Source of the DNA: Tetraselmis striata
Lineage: Eukaryota; Chlorophyta; Chlorodendrophyceae; Chlorodendrales; Chlorodendraceae
Reading direction: 5' to 3'
DNA length: 64,000 bases
NCBI GenBank assembly: GCA_006384855.1
Contig: VCJN01003090.1
Location: 1 to 64,000, forward strand
Made by a program: the position numbers and the translations under genes. Below the pieces are notes generated by a model that saw only the letters and a list, made by a program, of their open reading frames with translations, ran no database searches and was not told the origin of the DNA. Shown here piece by piece: positions 1 through 10,912 of the stretch (position 1 is the first letter of the stretch; each line of letters opens with the position of its first letter).

Positions 1-53
1 GTTTACGACAGCCTTGTCTGCTTGACCTGCGTGAGGCACCCGAGACTGTCGCA
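1..53 (+). repeat. 3' end of a Gypsy-family LTR (partial)
   Basis: The first 53 bases match 4601-4653, the last 53 bases of the complete LTR further right, with only two differences, and both end in GACTGTCGCA. The LTR end abuts the protease frame directly. No primer binding site or gag region lies between them, so the left part of the element has been deleted or rearranged. Confidence 0.75.
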
Positions 54-398
54 TCTTTAGATTTTACATCTGAGGACTTTGTGCGCAGAAACAACTTGCA
101 GATACAACAGTTGAAAGCCAGAACATCTGTCCGTTTGGCTAATGGTCAACGTGTCTCATGTTACCATACAACTGTTGTGTCTCTGTCTGTTGGAGGACAT
201 GTATTTGAGAATCGAGTTTTTTATATACTGCGTGAGCTCAAAGTCTCCGACATTGTATTGGGTTTAACTTGGCTTGATGAAGCGCAAGTTACCATTAAGT
301 ATGGTACGGAACGTATCATGACTTTAATGGATGGAACCCATGTACCTGTTGTAATAGTGGGTCGTACTCCTGCATGTAGCATGATTGCTTCCCACTAG
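54..398 (+). pseudogene. Ty3/Gypsy retropepsin fragment
   Basis: The frame is open from the LTR junction to a stop at 398. It reads as the middle and C-terminal part of a retroviral-type aspartic protease. A DF.SEDFVRR stretch normally follows the catalytic DSGA motif, and the conserved DIVLGLTWL flap/core motif is present near 255-285. The catalytic Asp-Ser/Thr-Gly itself would lie left of the LTR junction and is missing, so this copy cannot be active. It is followed by the RT frame, the usual pol order in Gypsy elements. The family call rests on the motif and the neighbours. Confidence 0.75.
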
Positions 399-536
399 GG
401 TACAAAAGTTGATGCGGCAAAACTGCTCGTGCGTCTAAGCATAATTCTTTGGCTGAATTCTATGTCGTTTGAAATGTCGGTTTAAAGGATGATCCTGACC
501 TGCATTTAGACAATGCTATGACACCAGAGCAAAAGG

Positions 537-1381
537 ATGCTATTCGTCATTTGTTGTATGACGAGTTTCCTGAAATTTTGCGTCCAGTCAACAGGCCGCC
601 TGTTCATCGGCCATGGGATCACAAAAATTGAGTTAACTGGCAAAATGAAACGCCAAAGACTTAATCGTTTGTCTCCCGCTGAACGTGCTGAATTGGATCG
701 CCAACTCAAAGATGCGATTGCCGCTGGACTTGTTCGTCCTAGTCAATTCTGAGTTTGGTTCGCCTATTCTTTTTGTTAAGAAGGCAGATGGATCCCTTCG
801 GTTGTGTGTAGATTTTCGTGGGCTGAACGAGGTCACTCGAAAGGATATGTATCCTTTGCCGCGAATTGATGAAACGTTGGATTCTCTCCGCAATGCCCGT
901 TGCTATACCCATCTGGATTTAGCAATCAGGTTATTGGCAGGTTGCCATTGCAGAGGAGGGACATCCACAAGACAGCGTTTCAGACACCTGATGGTCTATG
1001 GGAGTGGACTGCAATGCCATTTGGTTTGTGCAATGCCCCAGCCACTTTCCAGCGCATGATGAATGACATCTTGAGACCATTTTTGCGTGACTTTGTGGTT
1101 GTGTATCTGGATGATATATGTATATATTCAGATAATTATGATGACCACATAAAGCACCTTCGTTTAGTTTTTGAGAAACTGAATGAATATCATCTGAGGT
1201 TGCAATTAAAGAAATGTTTCTTTGGCATGCAATCTATGGATTATTTGGGGTATACCGTCGCTGATGGTAAGTTGTCAGTTTCAGAGGCCAAAGTGGCTGC
1301 AGTTAGGGATTGGCCTGTCCCTAAAACTCAGAGTGAAGTCAGAAGTTTTGTACAATTTTGCAATTTCTACTCTAAGTTTAT
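537..1381 (+). pseudogene. Ty3/Gypsy reverse transcriptase, frameshifted
   Basis: Reverse transcriptase motifs appear in order across three frames. They are the GLVRPSQF linker, the [24 protein letters not shown] palm/finger block (split across a shift near 745), [10 protein letters not shown], a shift near 930, then [15 protein letters not shown] and the catalytic YLDD at about 1107-1118. Next come LGYTV and the NFYSKFI connection to RNase H. The frame is broken at the shifts and cut at 1381 by a miniature LTR insertion. The reading resumes after 1890 with the continuation of the same motif (F-I..S-S-D-L-T-A-P-L). The element is inactive. Confidence 0.9.
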
Positions 1382-1889
1382 TGTGACAATTATACGAGTA
1401 CGATATACTACGAGTTAGTACATGTGTGTACTAGTACAATGTGTACCTGGGACTAAGAGTATATGTACTGTATAATGCTGCCGTACGTGTGGTAAGCGTT
1501 GTGCTTCGGAGCCGGATATGATACCGCACTCAATTGTTAACAAGGCGGCCCAGCGATCCTGAGATAAGGTTTCGACCCAGTTCGAACCCCGCATGATGTC
1601 GGAATTGAATCTCTCGCAGGGGGGGCGGAAGGTAGTGTGACCAATTATACGAGTACGATATACTACGAGTAGTACATGTGTGTAACTATGTACAATGTGT
1701 ACCTGCGGACTACGAGTATATGTACCTGATATAATGCTGCCGTGTGGTTAAGCGTCACCACCTTGTGTTAAACCATATTGTTTGTTGTTCTCAAAACACT
1801 GTGGCCTCTCGCCTTTGCACCCACTCACTGCACGACCAACATTGTTTAGTCCCCTTTGCAGGTCATCTATTCCGGCTGAGACTGCCGCA
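1382..1889 (+). mobile_element. TRIM-like miniature LTR element inserted in the RT gene
   Basis: Two related LTR-like sequences start with TGTGAC at 1382 and 1636, and the second ends in GACTGCCGCA at 1889. Between them are a short segment beginning CTTCGGAGCCGGA (part of a primer-binding-site-like motif), a TTCGAACCCC box and a G-rich polypurine run (about 1618-1634). The first LTR has lost its right half together with the start of the primer site. The flanks agtttat (1375-1381) and agttcat (1891-1897) look like an imperfect target duplication, and removing the insert restores the RT/RNase H reading. No protein is encoded. The terminal motifs match the Gypsy LTR nearby, so it may be mobilised by it (inference). 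Confidence 0.75.
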
Positions 1890-2430
1890 TAGTTCATCAT
1901 TTCAAGTGATTTAACTGCACCATTGGATGAGGTTATGCGTAAGTCTAAACCAGTTCATGTTGACTGGTCACCGGCGTGTCAGGATGCCTTTGAGACCCTT
2001 CGTCTGCGACTGATTCCGCTCCGTGGTCTTTCCATTCCTTCCATGGGCGGATGCGACGTTCACCGTAGCGACAGATGCGTCCAACGTAGGGCTTGCTGCA
2101 GTGCTACTGCAGGACCAAGGAGGAGGTTCCTCAACCAGTGAGTTACTGGGCGCGAAAGCTGAATGCAGCTGAGCGTGGGTAAATACCTACAGTGCTTATG
2201 ATTTGGAAGCTTTGGCTGTCTGTGAATCAATTAAGCCAACTGGCGTTGTACCTTGAAGGGTGCTGTCGATTCCTTGTTGTCTCAGATCATGACACCCTGC
2301 GTCATCTGCTCAGGCAACCGGCAGAAAGGTTGAACCGGCGGACAAGTGCGCTATGTACGCGACTTGCAGCCGTTTGTTGGGTCCATATCTCTTGCATACC
2401 GAAAGGGCAAGTGGAATGAAGCCGATCCGT
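1890..2430 (+). pseudogene. Ty3/Gypsy RNase H region, frameshifted
   Basis: This continues the RT polyprotein after the TRIM insertion. It starts with the SSDLTAPLDE connection and the KPVHVDWSPACQDAFETLR block (1923-2010). A DASNVGLAAVLLQDQ-type RNase H catalytic stretch follows in another frame (about 2070-2120). Further on, VVSDHDTLRHLL (about 2275-2310) corresponds to the usual T-D-H..L..L motif. At least two frame changes separate these pieces, so this is a remnant. Confidence 0.8.
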
Positions 2431-2476
2431 TGTCGCGTAGACCGGATTTTAAGCCGATTGGTTTCGGTGGCTTATA

Positions 2477-4090
2477 TTGGACCGGGATGTGCCGGACGCG
2501 GCTGAATCACTCGTGAGTGAACATCGCCCATGTACTGCGGTATTGTCGGCTGTAAGTGCGTCGTCACTTAGCCTTGATGACAATATTCTCCACCTTATTA
2601 AGGCTGGATATGCAGAGGACGCGTTCTACTCCTTATGGGGGGGGTGGAAGCAGTCCGGTCATGTGGTAGAGCACGATGGTTATTTTTGGAGACATGGACG
2701 TCTTTGCATACCAACCAATCGTGACATCATCAATAAGATATTGTATGAGCTACATGATTCTGTTGGTCACCGTGCTTATGCAAGCACCTTGGCACGTGCC
2801 TTGGACCGTTTTTGGCGGACACGCATACGACATGACGTGAAAACCTATTGTGAACAATGTTCGGTGTGCCGGCGTGTTCGTGCACGTCCGCAGCCACCTG
2901 CACCAACATAGCCCTTACCAGTACCGCCACGTCCATGGCGTACGGTTGGTTTGGATTTTATAACCGAGTTACCTGAGAGTAATGGTTATAATACTATGTT
3001 GGTTGTGTGTTGCCATCTGTCCCGGCAAGCACATTTTATTCCAACCACAGTCAACGTGACTGGTGGACAGGCAGCTGAATTATTTCTGAAGGAAGTATTC
3101 AGGCTGCATGGAATACCTCGTGTGATCGTCTCTGATAGAGATCCACGGTTCCTGTCTGCATTCTGGCAAACTCTGTGGCGGAGACTTGGCACTAAATTGA
3201 ACGTGTCTAGTGGCCAACATCCTGAAACAGATGGTTTGACCGAACGCATTAATGCCATAGTCACTGAGTTGGCTCGTGCGTTTTGTTGTTTCGATGGTTC
3301 AAACTGGGTAGACCAGTTACCATTGATGGAATTTGCATATAATTCCAACAAAGCACTTGGCATTGAGCATGCACCATTTGAGGTTATGTATGGTTTCAAT
3401 CCTGAAACGCCTCCGGATGTATTGTTTGGTATGAGACCAACAATAGCATTCTCTCGTGATGCTCAGCAACGTATCCAAGATATGAAGGAGAATCACGAGT
3501 TGGTTCGGTCAGTGTTGGCTGTCCATAAAGATGAATTGACTGTTCGACCTAGTGTTAGGCAACAGCGCAATCCTCCTATCTTCAATGTTGGAGATAGAGT
3601 ATGTGTGGATACCCGTCTGCTTTAGGTCAAAGGTCAGCCTTGCAAAAAGCCGATGGACAAGCAGCTTGGCCCATTTTCTATTGTAGAGAAAATTGGCGGT
3701 CATAGTTATCGACTGAAATTACCTGCTGGTGTTAAGTTGCACCCAGTATTTCATGTTAATAACTTGAGACCCTGTCCCACTGCGCCGTTGCGCCCGCATG
3801 TACCTCTTGTTGTTGGTACCGGTGACGACTCTGATGATGAGTATGAGATTGACAAGATTACCAGCGTTAAGATCGGTTCCTTGCCCGGTTTACGTGGTAC
3901 TCAGTTGCAATTTCTTGTTCACTTTGCGGATGAGTCTATTGCCCCTGTTTGGCATCGTTTGTTTGATGTTAAAAGGACAATAGCATTGCAGGATTTTATG
4001 GCTACTCCCAAATGGTTGGACTTTGTAAAGTCACCTGAATTTGTGGAGCATATGCATAAATACCCGGCACGTGTGCCGACTGCAAATTAA
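2477..4090 (+). pseudogene. Ty3/Gypsy integrase with chromo-like C-terminus (two in-frame stops)
   Basis: One frame runs from 2477 to 4090, broken only by TAG codons at 2909-2911 and 3623-3625. It holds an HHCC zinc-binding domain (H...GH...C-E-Q-C-x2-C, about 2750-2870). The DDE core follows: DFITELP at about 2953, VSDRDPRF at about 3129, and the catalytic Glu in GLTERIN at about 3235. The GPFSIVEKIG..SYRLKLP..VHPVFHVNNLRP module and a chromodomain-like end (VHFADESIAPVWHRLFD) complete it. Without the two stops the integrase would be full length, so it is the best preserved part of the element. Confidence 0.88.
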
Positions 4091-4110
4091 ACTGCCTGTG
4101 GAATGCTGTC

Positions 4111-4128
4111 AAGGGGGGAGAGATGTAG
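4111..4128 (+). other. Polypurine tract of the Gypsy element
   Basis: AAGGGGGGAGAGATGTAG lies 20 bases after the integrase stop and directly before the TGTGACAATA start of the right LTR. This is the expected position for plus-strand priming. Confidence 0.75.
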
Positions 4129-4653
4129 TGTGACAATAATGGCATACTCTGTACGGGTACTGTATGATCGTAGCATCATTCATGTACGAGTACCTGCTGT
4201 ATCGTATGTGTGCGCGCGTGTGTCACGCGCCACAATACGAGTACTGGTGGATGATGAATCATGAGCAGATGAGTCCTACTGGTACCGGTACACTGTTCAG
4301 TAGTAGTTACGGGATAATACGCATGTGCGTACCCGTAGCGGGCATATATGTATAATGCACCTGCCTCTGTAACATCAGTTGTATACTTGTGTATAAACTG
4401 ATGTGTCAACTACATGTGCGGAGGTCTCTAAGCGACGACCTCCTGTTCGACACTTCAAGGCACGACTCTCCACGGTGACGCGCTTAGCAGTGCGCGTGCC
4501 GCTTGGTGGTGGCTAGCTGTGAGCTAGCCATACGCATAAATAGCGGCGGGTGTTGACAACGGTTTAACCATTGTTTCTCTCTCTCTGCTGCCTTCTTTGT
4601 GTTTACGAGAGCCTTGTCTGCTTGACCTGCGTGAGGCACCCTAGACTGTCGCA
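4129..4653 (+). repeat. Right LTR of the Gypsy element
   Basis: It begins TGTGACA after the polypurine tract and ends GACTGTCGCA at 4653. Its last 53 bases repeat positions 1-53. Length is about 525-530 bp, the exact start being 4124 or 4129. It has no coding content. The same LTR start and end motifs occur in the TRIM-like elements at 1382, 5337 and 58870, which supports one related family. Confidence 0.8.
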
Positions 4654-5333
4654 CTTGCGGCACGATGTTCGGATGCACTTGCGCTTCCTACTGTTGCAAT
4701 AAGCTGCTCTCCACGTTGCCGGCGGGCTGGTCGCCATGTTAGATGCTGATCCATCTGTTGGGTATACGTATTTTCCCATTCGGATAGGGACGTGAGCATG
4801 CATCTTGCGAGATATCGACGGAGCCTAAGGGCTTGGGCAGGCTCGAGTTCTGCCAAGTGGGTATATTCTTGGTGTACGACGTATAGAAATCGGGCTTGCT
4901 TTGAGTCAATATCTCTAAACAATTGGTGGCTTGACGCATGTTGATACAAACCCTTGACGTAACTTCCCCACGAAGGATGGCCTCCTGTAACTCCGTTGAA
5001 AGGCTGCCCGTGGCGATACATGAAGAAATGGCCCGTTGTGGATCCCATAGCTGCGTTTCCCCACAGACAATGCTCGTGAATGAGGCGTTGGAGCAGCGGG
5101 TCCAAATCGTGGAGCGTGACAGTCCGTGCGTTGCCTCTGAAGTTTCCTCGCCCTGCATCTATCATCGACCAACACACGTGAATATAAGAAATCGTTTCAT
5201 CAATGTAGATCAGCATGCTTTTAAGATTACTGTCATCGGCGCAGCAAGCATAACTTAATGCATAAGCCACTAATAGCCACCGTGTATCCATGCTGAAATG
5301 GTGCGCCGTTCTAATATAAAAACGTGTGCCCAA
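4641..5333 (-). pseudogene. Orphan coding fragment between two LTR insertions, unknown family
   Basis: A 230-codon open frame on the minus strand fills the space between the Gypsy LTR and the next TRIM-like element. It has normal-looking composition, with Trp/His/Tyr-rich segments such as GHFFMYRHGQPFNG and GGHPSWGSYVKGLYQHASS. I do not recognise a family. Its last codons (up to the stop at 4641) lie inside the LTR end, so the natural C-terminus has been cut away, and its start lies at the edge of the element at 5337. It is best read as an exon or gene piece caught between two retroelement insertions. Start and splicing are undetermined. Confidence 0.4.
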
Positions 5334-5336
5334 TAG

Positions 5337-5768
5337 TGTGACAATTATGCAAGTGTGATATATTACGAGTTTGTACCTGAGACTGCGATGAGTGTATGTA
5401 CGATAAAATGCGCTGCCAAGTGGTAAGCGTTGTCATAATGAAGAACTGCTGTTGTATTCTCAAACACTGAAGTATCTCGTCTTTACACCACCTCTTCACA
5501 CGACCTTTTGTTTGTCTTAGTCTAGCTGCTGGGTGAGACTGTCGCACTGGTTTCGGAGCCGGATTGTTACGGCCTCGATGCGCTTACACCAGTACCGGTA
5601 TCCTATCGTACAGGTCACCGGCTCGACCCCCACTGATGCCGAGGATAGATTTCTCGCAAGGGGGGGGGGGTTGTTTGACAATTATGCGAGTGCGATATAC
5701 TACGAGTGTGTACCTGAGACTTCGATGAGTATATGTACGATGTAATGTTGTTGTGTGAGACTGTCGCA
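5337..5768 (+). mobile_element. TRIM-like miniature LTR element (second copy)
   Basis: The left LTR, 5337-5546 (210 bp), runs from TGTGACAATT to GACTGTCGCA. It is followed at 5548 by TGGTTTCGGAGCCGG, a primer-binding-site candidate complementary to a tRNA 3' end with CCA. The internal region is only about 125 bp and ends in a CAAGGGGGGGGGG polypurine run. The right LTR, 5672-5768, is internally deleted to 97 bp but keeps both ends. LTR, PBS, short internal region, PPT and LTR with no gene is the definition of a TRIM. The internal region also has an ACCGGCTCGACCCCCAC box resembling a tRNA T-arm or Pol III B box. Confidence 0.75.
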
Positions 5769-6337
5769 CCCGCATCATCAATATATATATATTGTAGTTG
5801 TATAGATACAATTACACCTTCAATGATTATGGGTAACGTTCAACAACTACAATACCGGCTGCCATAATGTGCTTTTCTATAATTACATGAGCTAGCAGCA
5901 GAAGGCGATATCGGAAATCACCAAAATAAATCCAATTTCTATCCAATGCTAGTGTATCGCGTTGGGGCGATAATAAAACCACGGTGAGATTACTTATACA
6001 TGGATGGCATTGTTTACGTATTGCTACGTATTGTGATAGTAACGAAATGCATGAACTGGCAATTGTTACTATAATCACCATGATGTCTTTATTATGATTA
6101 CTCTAGTTTGTTCACTACGATTTGCGACGACGTCGTACACATATTGATGATTATCTATGTTATGTGCGGATGTCTACACACACTGTAACTAAGAATTTAG
6201 AGCATAACATATGCATCTCAAAATACAACAATATCATATACATATAAGGTCTAGGGCGTACATATAATTCCGCGTTTTTGCACGCGCCGAGACCGGCGCA
6301 TACAATGGGACCACTAAAACGCAGCAGATATACTTAC
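5769..6337. other. AT-rich stretch without recognisable gene
   Basis: No credible coding frame or repeat is seen, apart from a short AT run near 5785. The last exon of the minus-strand gene to the right ends in a splice donor at 6337, so a further exon of that gene could lie here or beyond, but none is evident. Confidence 0.4.
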
Positions 6338-8531
6338 TTTTGAAGTGCACCATCTTTATGGAGCACGCGTATTCAGGTTGATCATCGTCGTCCCACCCGT
6401 TGTTGCCGCGCACTACCACGTTTCCTTCGCAACCATGGTCGTCGCAACCGGGGTGCAAACACCTGCGCGCCGTCCGGCCGTACGGTGCCAATGTAGACAA
6501 TGCCCCACCACGTAATGGCGGATGCACCACGCCACTTCGACCCAAGGCGATAAGATCTTGTATTTCTTGAGCCGTCGATGAGTCGTTGACCAACGCCGCG
6601 TGTACGATTGAGGGATCATCTATCAAGTCTATGACCACCCTGGCTTGTGACATCCATTTTTCGTGCACGCTTTGCACTGCACCCTTATCGTACATGGCGG
6701 TAGCCGCGCGGGTTTCCTGCGCGTGGCAAAACACAAACAATGGGGAACATGCCTAATTACTCATCACATCAATCATTATTATAATCATGAAACCATGCAA
6801 CACTACTGCATGGTACGTTTTTATAACACGAGGATGATGTATGTGCACGTAGAATAAGAGATACTATTATAAGCAAAGTTCAAGTAACTGAATTGCAAAA
6901 ATAACAGTGATGGCATTCAAAATAATAAACGCTGCTATTATAAATTCAACATTCATAAGCTGACAAAGTAGCGCGCAGGCTTGTGCGGGGTGGCACTACT
7001 TTGATTCATTGTACCGCCGTGTAGCATAAATCAGCCAGACAACGATTCAATGAAACGCAACTGCGGCTAGCTAATATACACCCCAGTAGATGTCAACCAC
7101 AAATCACGACATAATATGCAGTAGTATTTATATTTAGCATCACAAATCACTCCGAGCATCAGCTCGGTATAGACATATTTAGACGCGGATGATACAGTGA
7201 CATTGCATGTTATTATCGTCGGTGATACTATATAGTATTTGTGATGCTATATTATTATCATTACTATTGTAACTATTATAATTATTGTTGTTGTTGTTGT
7301 TGTTATTAATATTGTTATCATAATCATCAACAGCATTGGGGAGTCGTACCGTTCGCTTTCCCGGCCTCACGCCGGCGCAGAGGGGTGTCACAACTCCGTG
7401 CGACCACTGACGGACCTTCTCGATAGTGAGGCCGTACGGCAGACCGAGCTCGCGTTGAAGCAGTTGTCCTTTGCTGTGCAGGTATCGCATCGCGTCGAGC
7501 ACGTTGCAGATGTCCGAGCACGCCCCACGGGTAGTGGCGAGGCTGCATCCCCGCCCGCCTAAGGTCACAGAGGTGGCGATATACCGAAAATATGCGGCAA
7601 GATTTTCAGGGTGGCATAGCTCACTGGGTAAGCCGGTGCGGTGCTTATCGGCCACGCCAAGAACGAAGTGTAGGAACCCGGCGTACTTGTACAGTGTGTC
7701 GCACACGTTTTGAATAGAGGCTTTCTTCATGTTGGTACGACGGCCAGGTATTCCGTTCGCTCCTAGCGTATCGCTCAACAAGGTTCCCAGGCGGGTCACG
7801 GTACCGGGGCGCTCTTTTGCACGGTACCCGTAGCTATGTCCCATGCGTTTGGGCTCGCCGTATGCGGGCCGTCCAGTGTAAACTCGATCATATCGCAAGT
7901 CCACGCTATAGAGGTAGTCTCCCACCGTCGCGGGCTCGGGCGGCGGCGGCACGCTAGGCAGCCGCGGAGTAGTAACCTGGTCCGAATTTACAAGGGGCTG
8001 AGCGAGGGGTGCTGGAGCCGTCGTGGGGGGTGGTGCGGCAGGTCGAATGGGCGGGTCGCCAAAAAGCGCCTCTCCGCGCTGAAGTGCCGATACTGGTGCT
8101 TCATTCTCGGCCAGTAGCGACGTGGGCAGTGAAGCGTAGCGCCCTAATCGCACGTCGCCGACGGTGCTCACGGCGTCGGCGGCGACGTGTGTTATAAGCT
8201 GTAACTGCTCATCGGACGCGTAAAAAGCTGATTTATTCACTGCCGCCCCGCTCTCGCCCGCCGCTGCCAGTGCACGCCCAGCCGCCGTCAGCAACACCCA
8301 TGGCTCTCCGTGCCGCCACCCCTGAAGCGTGTAGACAACAAGCGCACCCGCTCCGTCTCGCAGCTGCACCCGTACGGCTGCCGCGCCCGTCATCGTGGCT
8401 GGGGTTCTTTTCAAGACGCAGAATTCGCTGAGACTCCCACTAGCGAACCCGACCACACTTGTGGCACCATGTGGCACCATGCATGTGGTTGCGAGCGTGA
8501 GTGCCCATATGTTGCTACGGTTTGGCAGCAT
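6338..8531 (-). CDS. Two-exon gene resembling a Crypton-type tyrosine recombinase (partial)
   Basis: Two coding blocks are seen. The block 7179-8531 (450 codons) is Pro-rich in the middle and then holds a helical domain of about 110 residues (GTLLSDTLGANG, a YAGFLHFV helix, PENLAAYFRYIA, and DICNVLDAMRYLHSKG), which resembles the core-binding domain of tyrosine recombinases. The block 6338-6716 is bounded by a CAG acceptor and a GTAAGT donor at 6337. It carries a C-x4-C-x3-C-x-GN zinc-like motif (CLHPGCDDHGCEGN) of the kind that precedes the catalytic domain in algal Crypton-like proteins. No catalytic R..HxxR..Y segment is found in the window. The coding end of the long block is a TTG/TTA microsatellite giving poly-Asn (7260-7320), so the true exon probably ends near 7345. 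The family call is an inference. Confidence 0.4.
6740..7178. other. Non-coding stretch between the two exons
   Basis: It lies inside the putative recombinase gene between the acceptor at 6717 and the long upstream block. It is AT-richer than the surroundings and I see no repeat or gene. Confidence 0.4.
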
Positions 8532-9166
8532 GCACGTCGTCGCGCACCCCCACGGCTAGTCACTGTGAGATTCAGATGTGACGTAAATGTGCCCTACTGG
8601 TGACGAACGACGACATACGGGGACGATACGGGACGGACGAGGGACGTGGATTTCATACCCAGTAGCGACGACTATCGCGCGCGACCTGTAAAGTACTATA
8701 TGAATTTCTCGTTTCCATAATTTCATCAAATTGATATGCGCACGCGGGCTCGCGTGTCGCCCGCCGACGCGGAGCACCCGGGCTAAGTACAGGCGGATGT
8801 ACGCACTCATTGCACATCGCCGCACATCGCTGACCGCACATCGCTGACCGCTGACCCCGCGGTGTGCCGCGATGTGCGGCACGACGGGCGGAGGTGTGGG
8901 CGGATGTAGGTGGTACGGTAGGTGGTAGGCGGTAGGTGGTGTTCGTAGGTGCGCGTTTTAATGCAGCCGCCCTAACTGCTGATGATTGTGTAACGCCCCA
9001 GCACGCGCATGAAGTACGGGGTCGCCTCACGGTCACCGCCGCTCACCGTTGAATCAAGCGCGGACAGCCGCGCACTCGCATCTGTGTTGCCTGCCGGTGG
9101 TGGGTTACATCCACCCCAACTCTCAACCCCCCCCCCCCCCCCCGCCCCCCGCGCGCGGCAGCAGGC

Positions 9167-10636
9167 ATGCCGGCAAAGGGATGGATAGCGAGTGTGTCGA
9201 AGGATGGCGTGTACACATGCAAGCACTGCCACGGCATCGTGACGGGTAGTAGTGAAAGGACGGCGCGAGAGCGGCACTTCCGGAAATACCCGAACTGTAG
9301 CCACTCGTTGAAGCGTGCGGCTAAGTTGCGCCGCAAGGCCGCCTTATCACAACCAGCAGCAGCAGGGGCGGCAGCAGCAGCAGCAGCAACAGCAGCAACA
9401 AGCGCGGCAGCAGGAGTAGATGCAGCCGTCGGAAACGGCCCGCCGGCGCCGGTCTCGGACGACGGCGGCTCGAAGGTGGACGATGTGATGGGCGTGGGGG
9501 AGGACCCCGTTGGCGAAGACGGTATGGACATCGACGCGCCTGCGTGGCCGCCGGCGGGCGTCGAACCCGCGATGAGGGCGTGATATGGAAAGGCGATCCC
9601 GGCGACTTCTACATGAAGGTCATCGCCAAGAAGTTCCGGGGAGTATGGCACTACGGCGTGATAACCGGCGTCGTTACCGAGTGGGTGTTGGAGGACTACG
9701 GCGGGGCGACCCAGTGGCGCGCTGTTTTCGAGGACGGTGACATTGTGGACCTTCTGCGTTCAGAGGTGAGTGGGCCCGGCCTGTGTGCTGGTGGCACCAC
9801 TCACCTGCGGTTGTATGGAATCACACGCACCCACCCGGTCGGCGTGGCAGGTTGTGGAGGCTATGGCGGCTGCCCAGGAGCACCCCACTGTGGATGCGGA
9901 CGGGGAGGCTCGCTTGGTAACCGTCCATCAAGGCGATGACTTGTCCAGTGAATCACGCACCTTGCCCGGCGTGCGTTCAACACAACCCGGCTGGCGGAGG
10001 CCAAGCAGAACACTGGCTGCCATGGCGTGTGCCATGTGCATGTGGTCCTGGGCTATGTCAACATGATCAACCTCTTCCCCCTCGCGCCGTTCCACCTGTT
10101 TTTTTTTGGCTTGGGAAGGGACTTCTGGAGGAAATTTGTCACCGTGCAGGGCCACATTGGATTCCGAGCTATGAAGCAGGAAGACCGGCGCCAGGCTTTA
10201 GTCCCGATACCCAGCAACTTTGAACGCGGGTTGCGCCCTTCGTTTGCAGTGTCCAAGAATCGAAAGGTAACCCCCCCCCCCCCCCCCCCGGGCGTGGGCG
10301 TGGGCGTGGGCGTGGGCGTGACGGCATTCCCCTCCATGACTGCAGGGTCAGGCAAGGTGACGGTGCAGTCCGGCTGGGTCATGGAGGACTGCTTGCACCA
10401 CATGGAAACGTTTTCCATTCTTAACGCCGGTCCGCTGCTCGAGGAGGCCCGGGTGAAGGCGATCATGACCGAGAAGGAGCTTCGCGTCCCTAGGCGGTGC
10501 TTGGGCACATGTACAAGCGCATGCAAGGAGCTGCGTGGTTCGTCACGCGGTGGGGGTTGCAGAATGTGGTGACGGAGGAGGACGGCCCCGAGCGCAAGGC
10601 GCAGGTGGACGCGCTCACTAGGGAGGGGAGGACTCG
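9167..10636 (+). pseudogene. TNP2/CACTA-like transposase remnant of copy A
   Basis: It carries the same N-terminus as the copy B transposase: ATG at 9167, a C-x2-C..H..C zinc-finger-like segment, an Ala-rich linker and a Tudor-like block with a FEDGD motif. Compared with copy B, one base is lost near 9568, which shifts the frame to a stop at 9583. Exons 2-4 are mostly deleted at 9955. Parts of exons 4 and 5 survive (10040-10266 and 10346-10636) around an intron at 10267-10345 that holds poly-C followed by GGGCGT repeats. Not functional. Confidence 0.75.
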
Positions 10637-10643
10637 ATACCCC

Positions 10644-10912
10644 GCGCGGCGCCAAGGCGCGGCGGCCGGGGCAGCGCGGCGCCAAGGCGCGGCGGCCGGG
10701 GCAGCGCGGCGCCAAGGCGCGGCGGCCGGGGCAGCGCGGCGCCAAGGCGCGGCGGCCGGGGCAGCGCGGCGCCAAGGCGCGGCGGCCGGGGCAGCGCGGC
10801 GCCAAGACAGCGGCGGCCGGGGCAGCGCGGCGCCAAGACAGCGGCGGCCGGGGCAGCGCGGCGCCAAGACAGCGGCGGCCGGGGCAGCGCGGCGCCAAGA
10901 CAGCGCATACAG
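10644..10912 (+). repeat. 30-bp GC-rich minisatellite
   Basis: About five perfect tandem 30-bp units (GCGCGGCGCCAAGGCGCGGC plus GGCCGGGGCA) are followed by about four variant units in which AAGGC has become AAGACA. It starts exactly where copy A stops matching transposase exon 5 of copy B, so it marks the deletion junction. It is open in several frames on both strands as Ala/Gly/Arg repeats, which should not be taken as genes. Confidence 0.9.

Noticed and set aside
5547..5671. tRNA gene in the TRIM internal region (GGTTCGA-like box)
   Set aside because: No acceptor stem, D arm or anticodon arm could be folded around the box. It fits better as an internal motif of the element.
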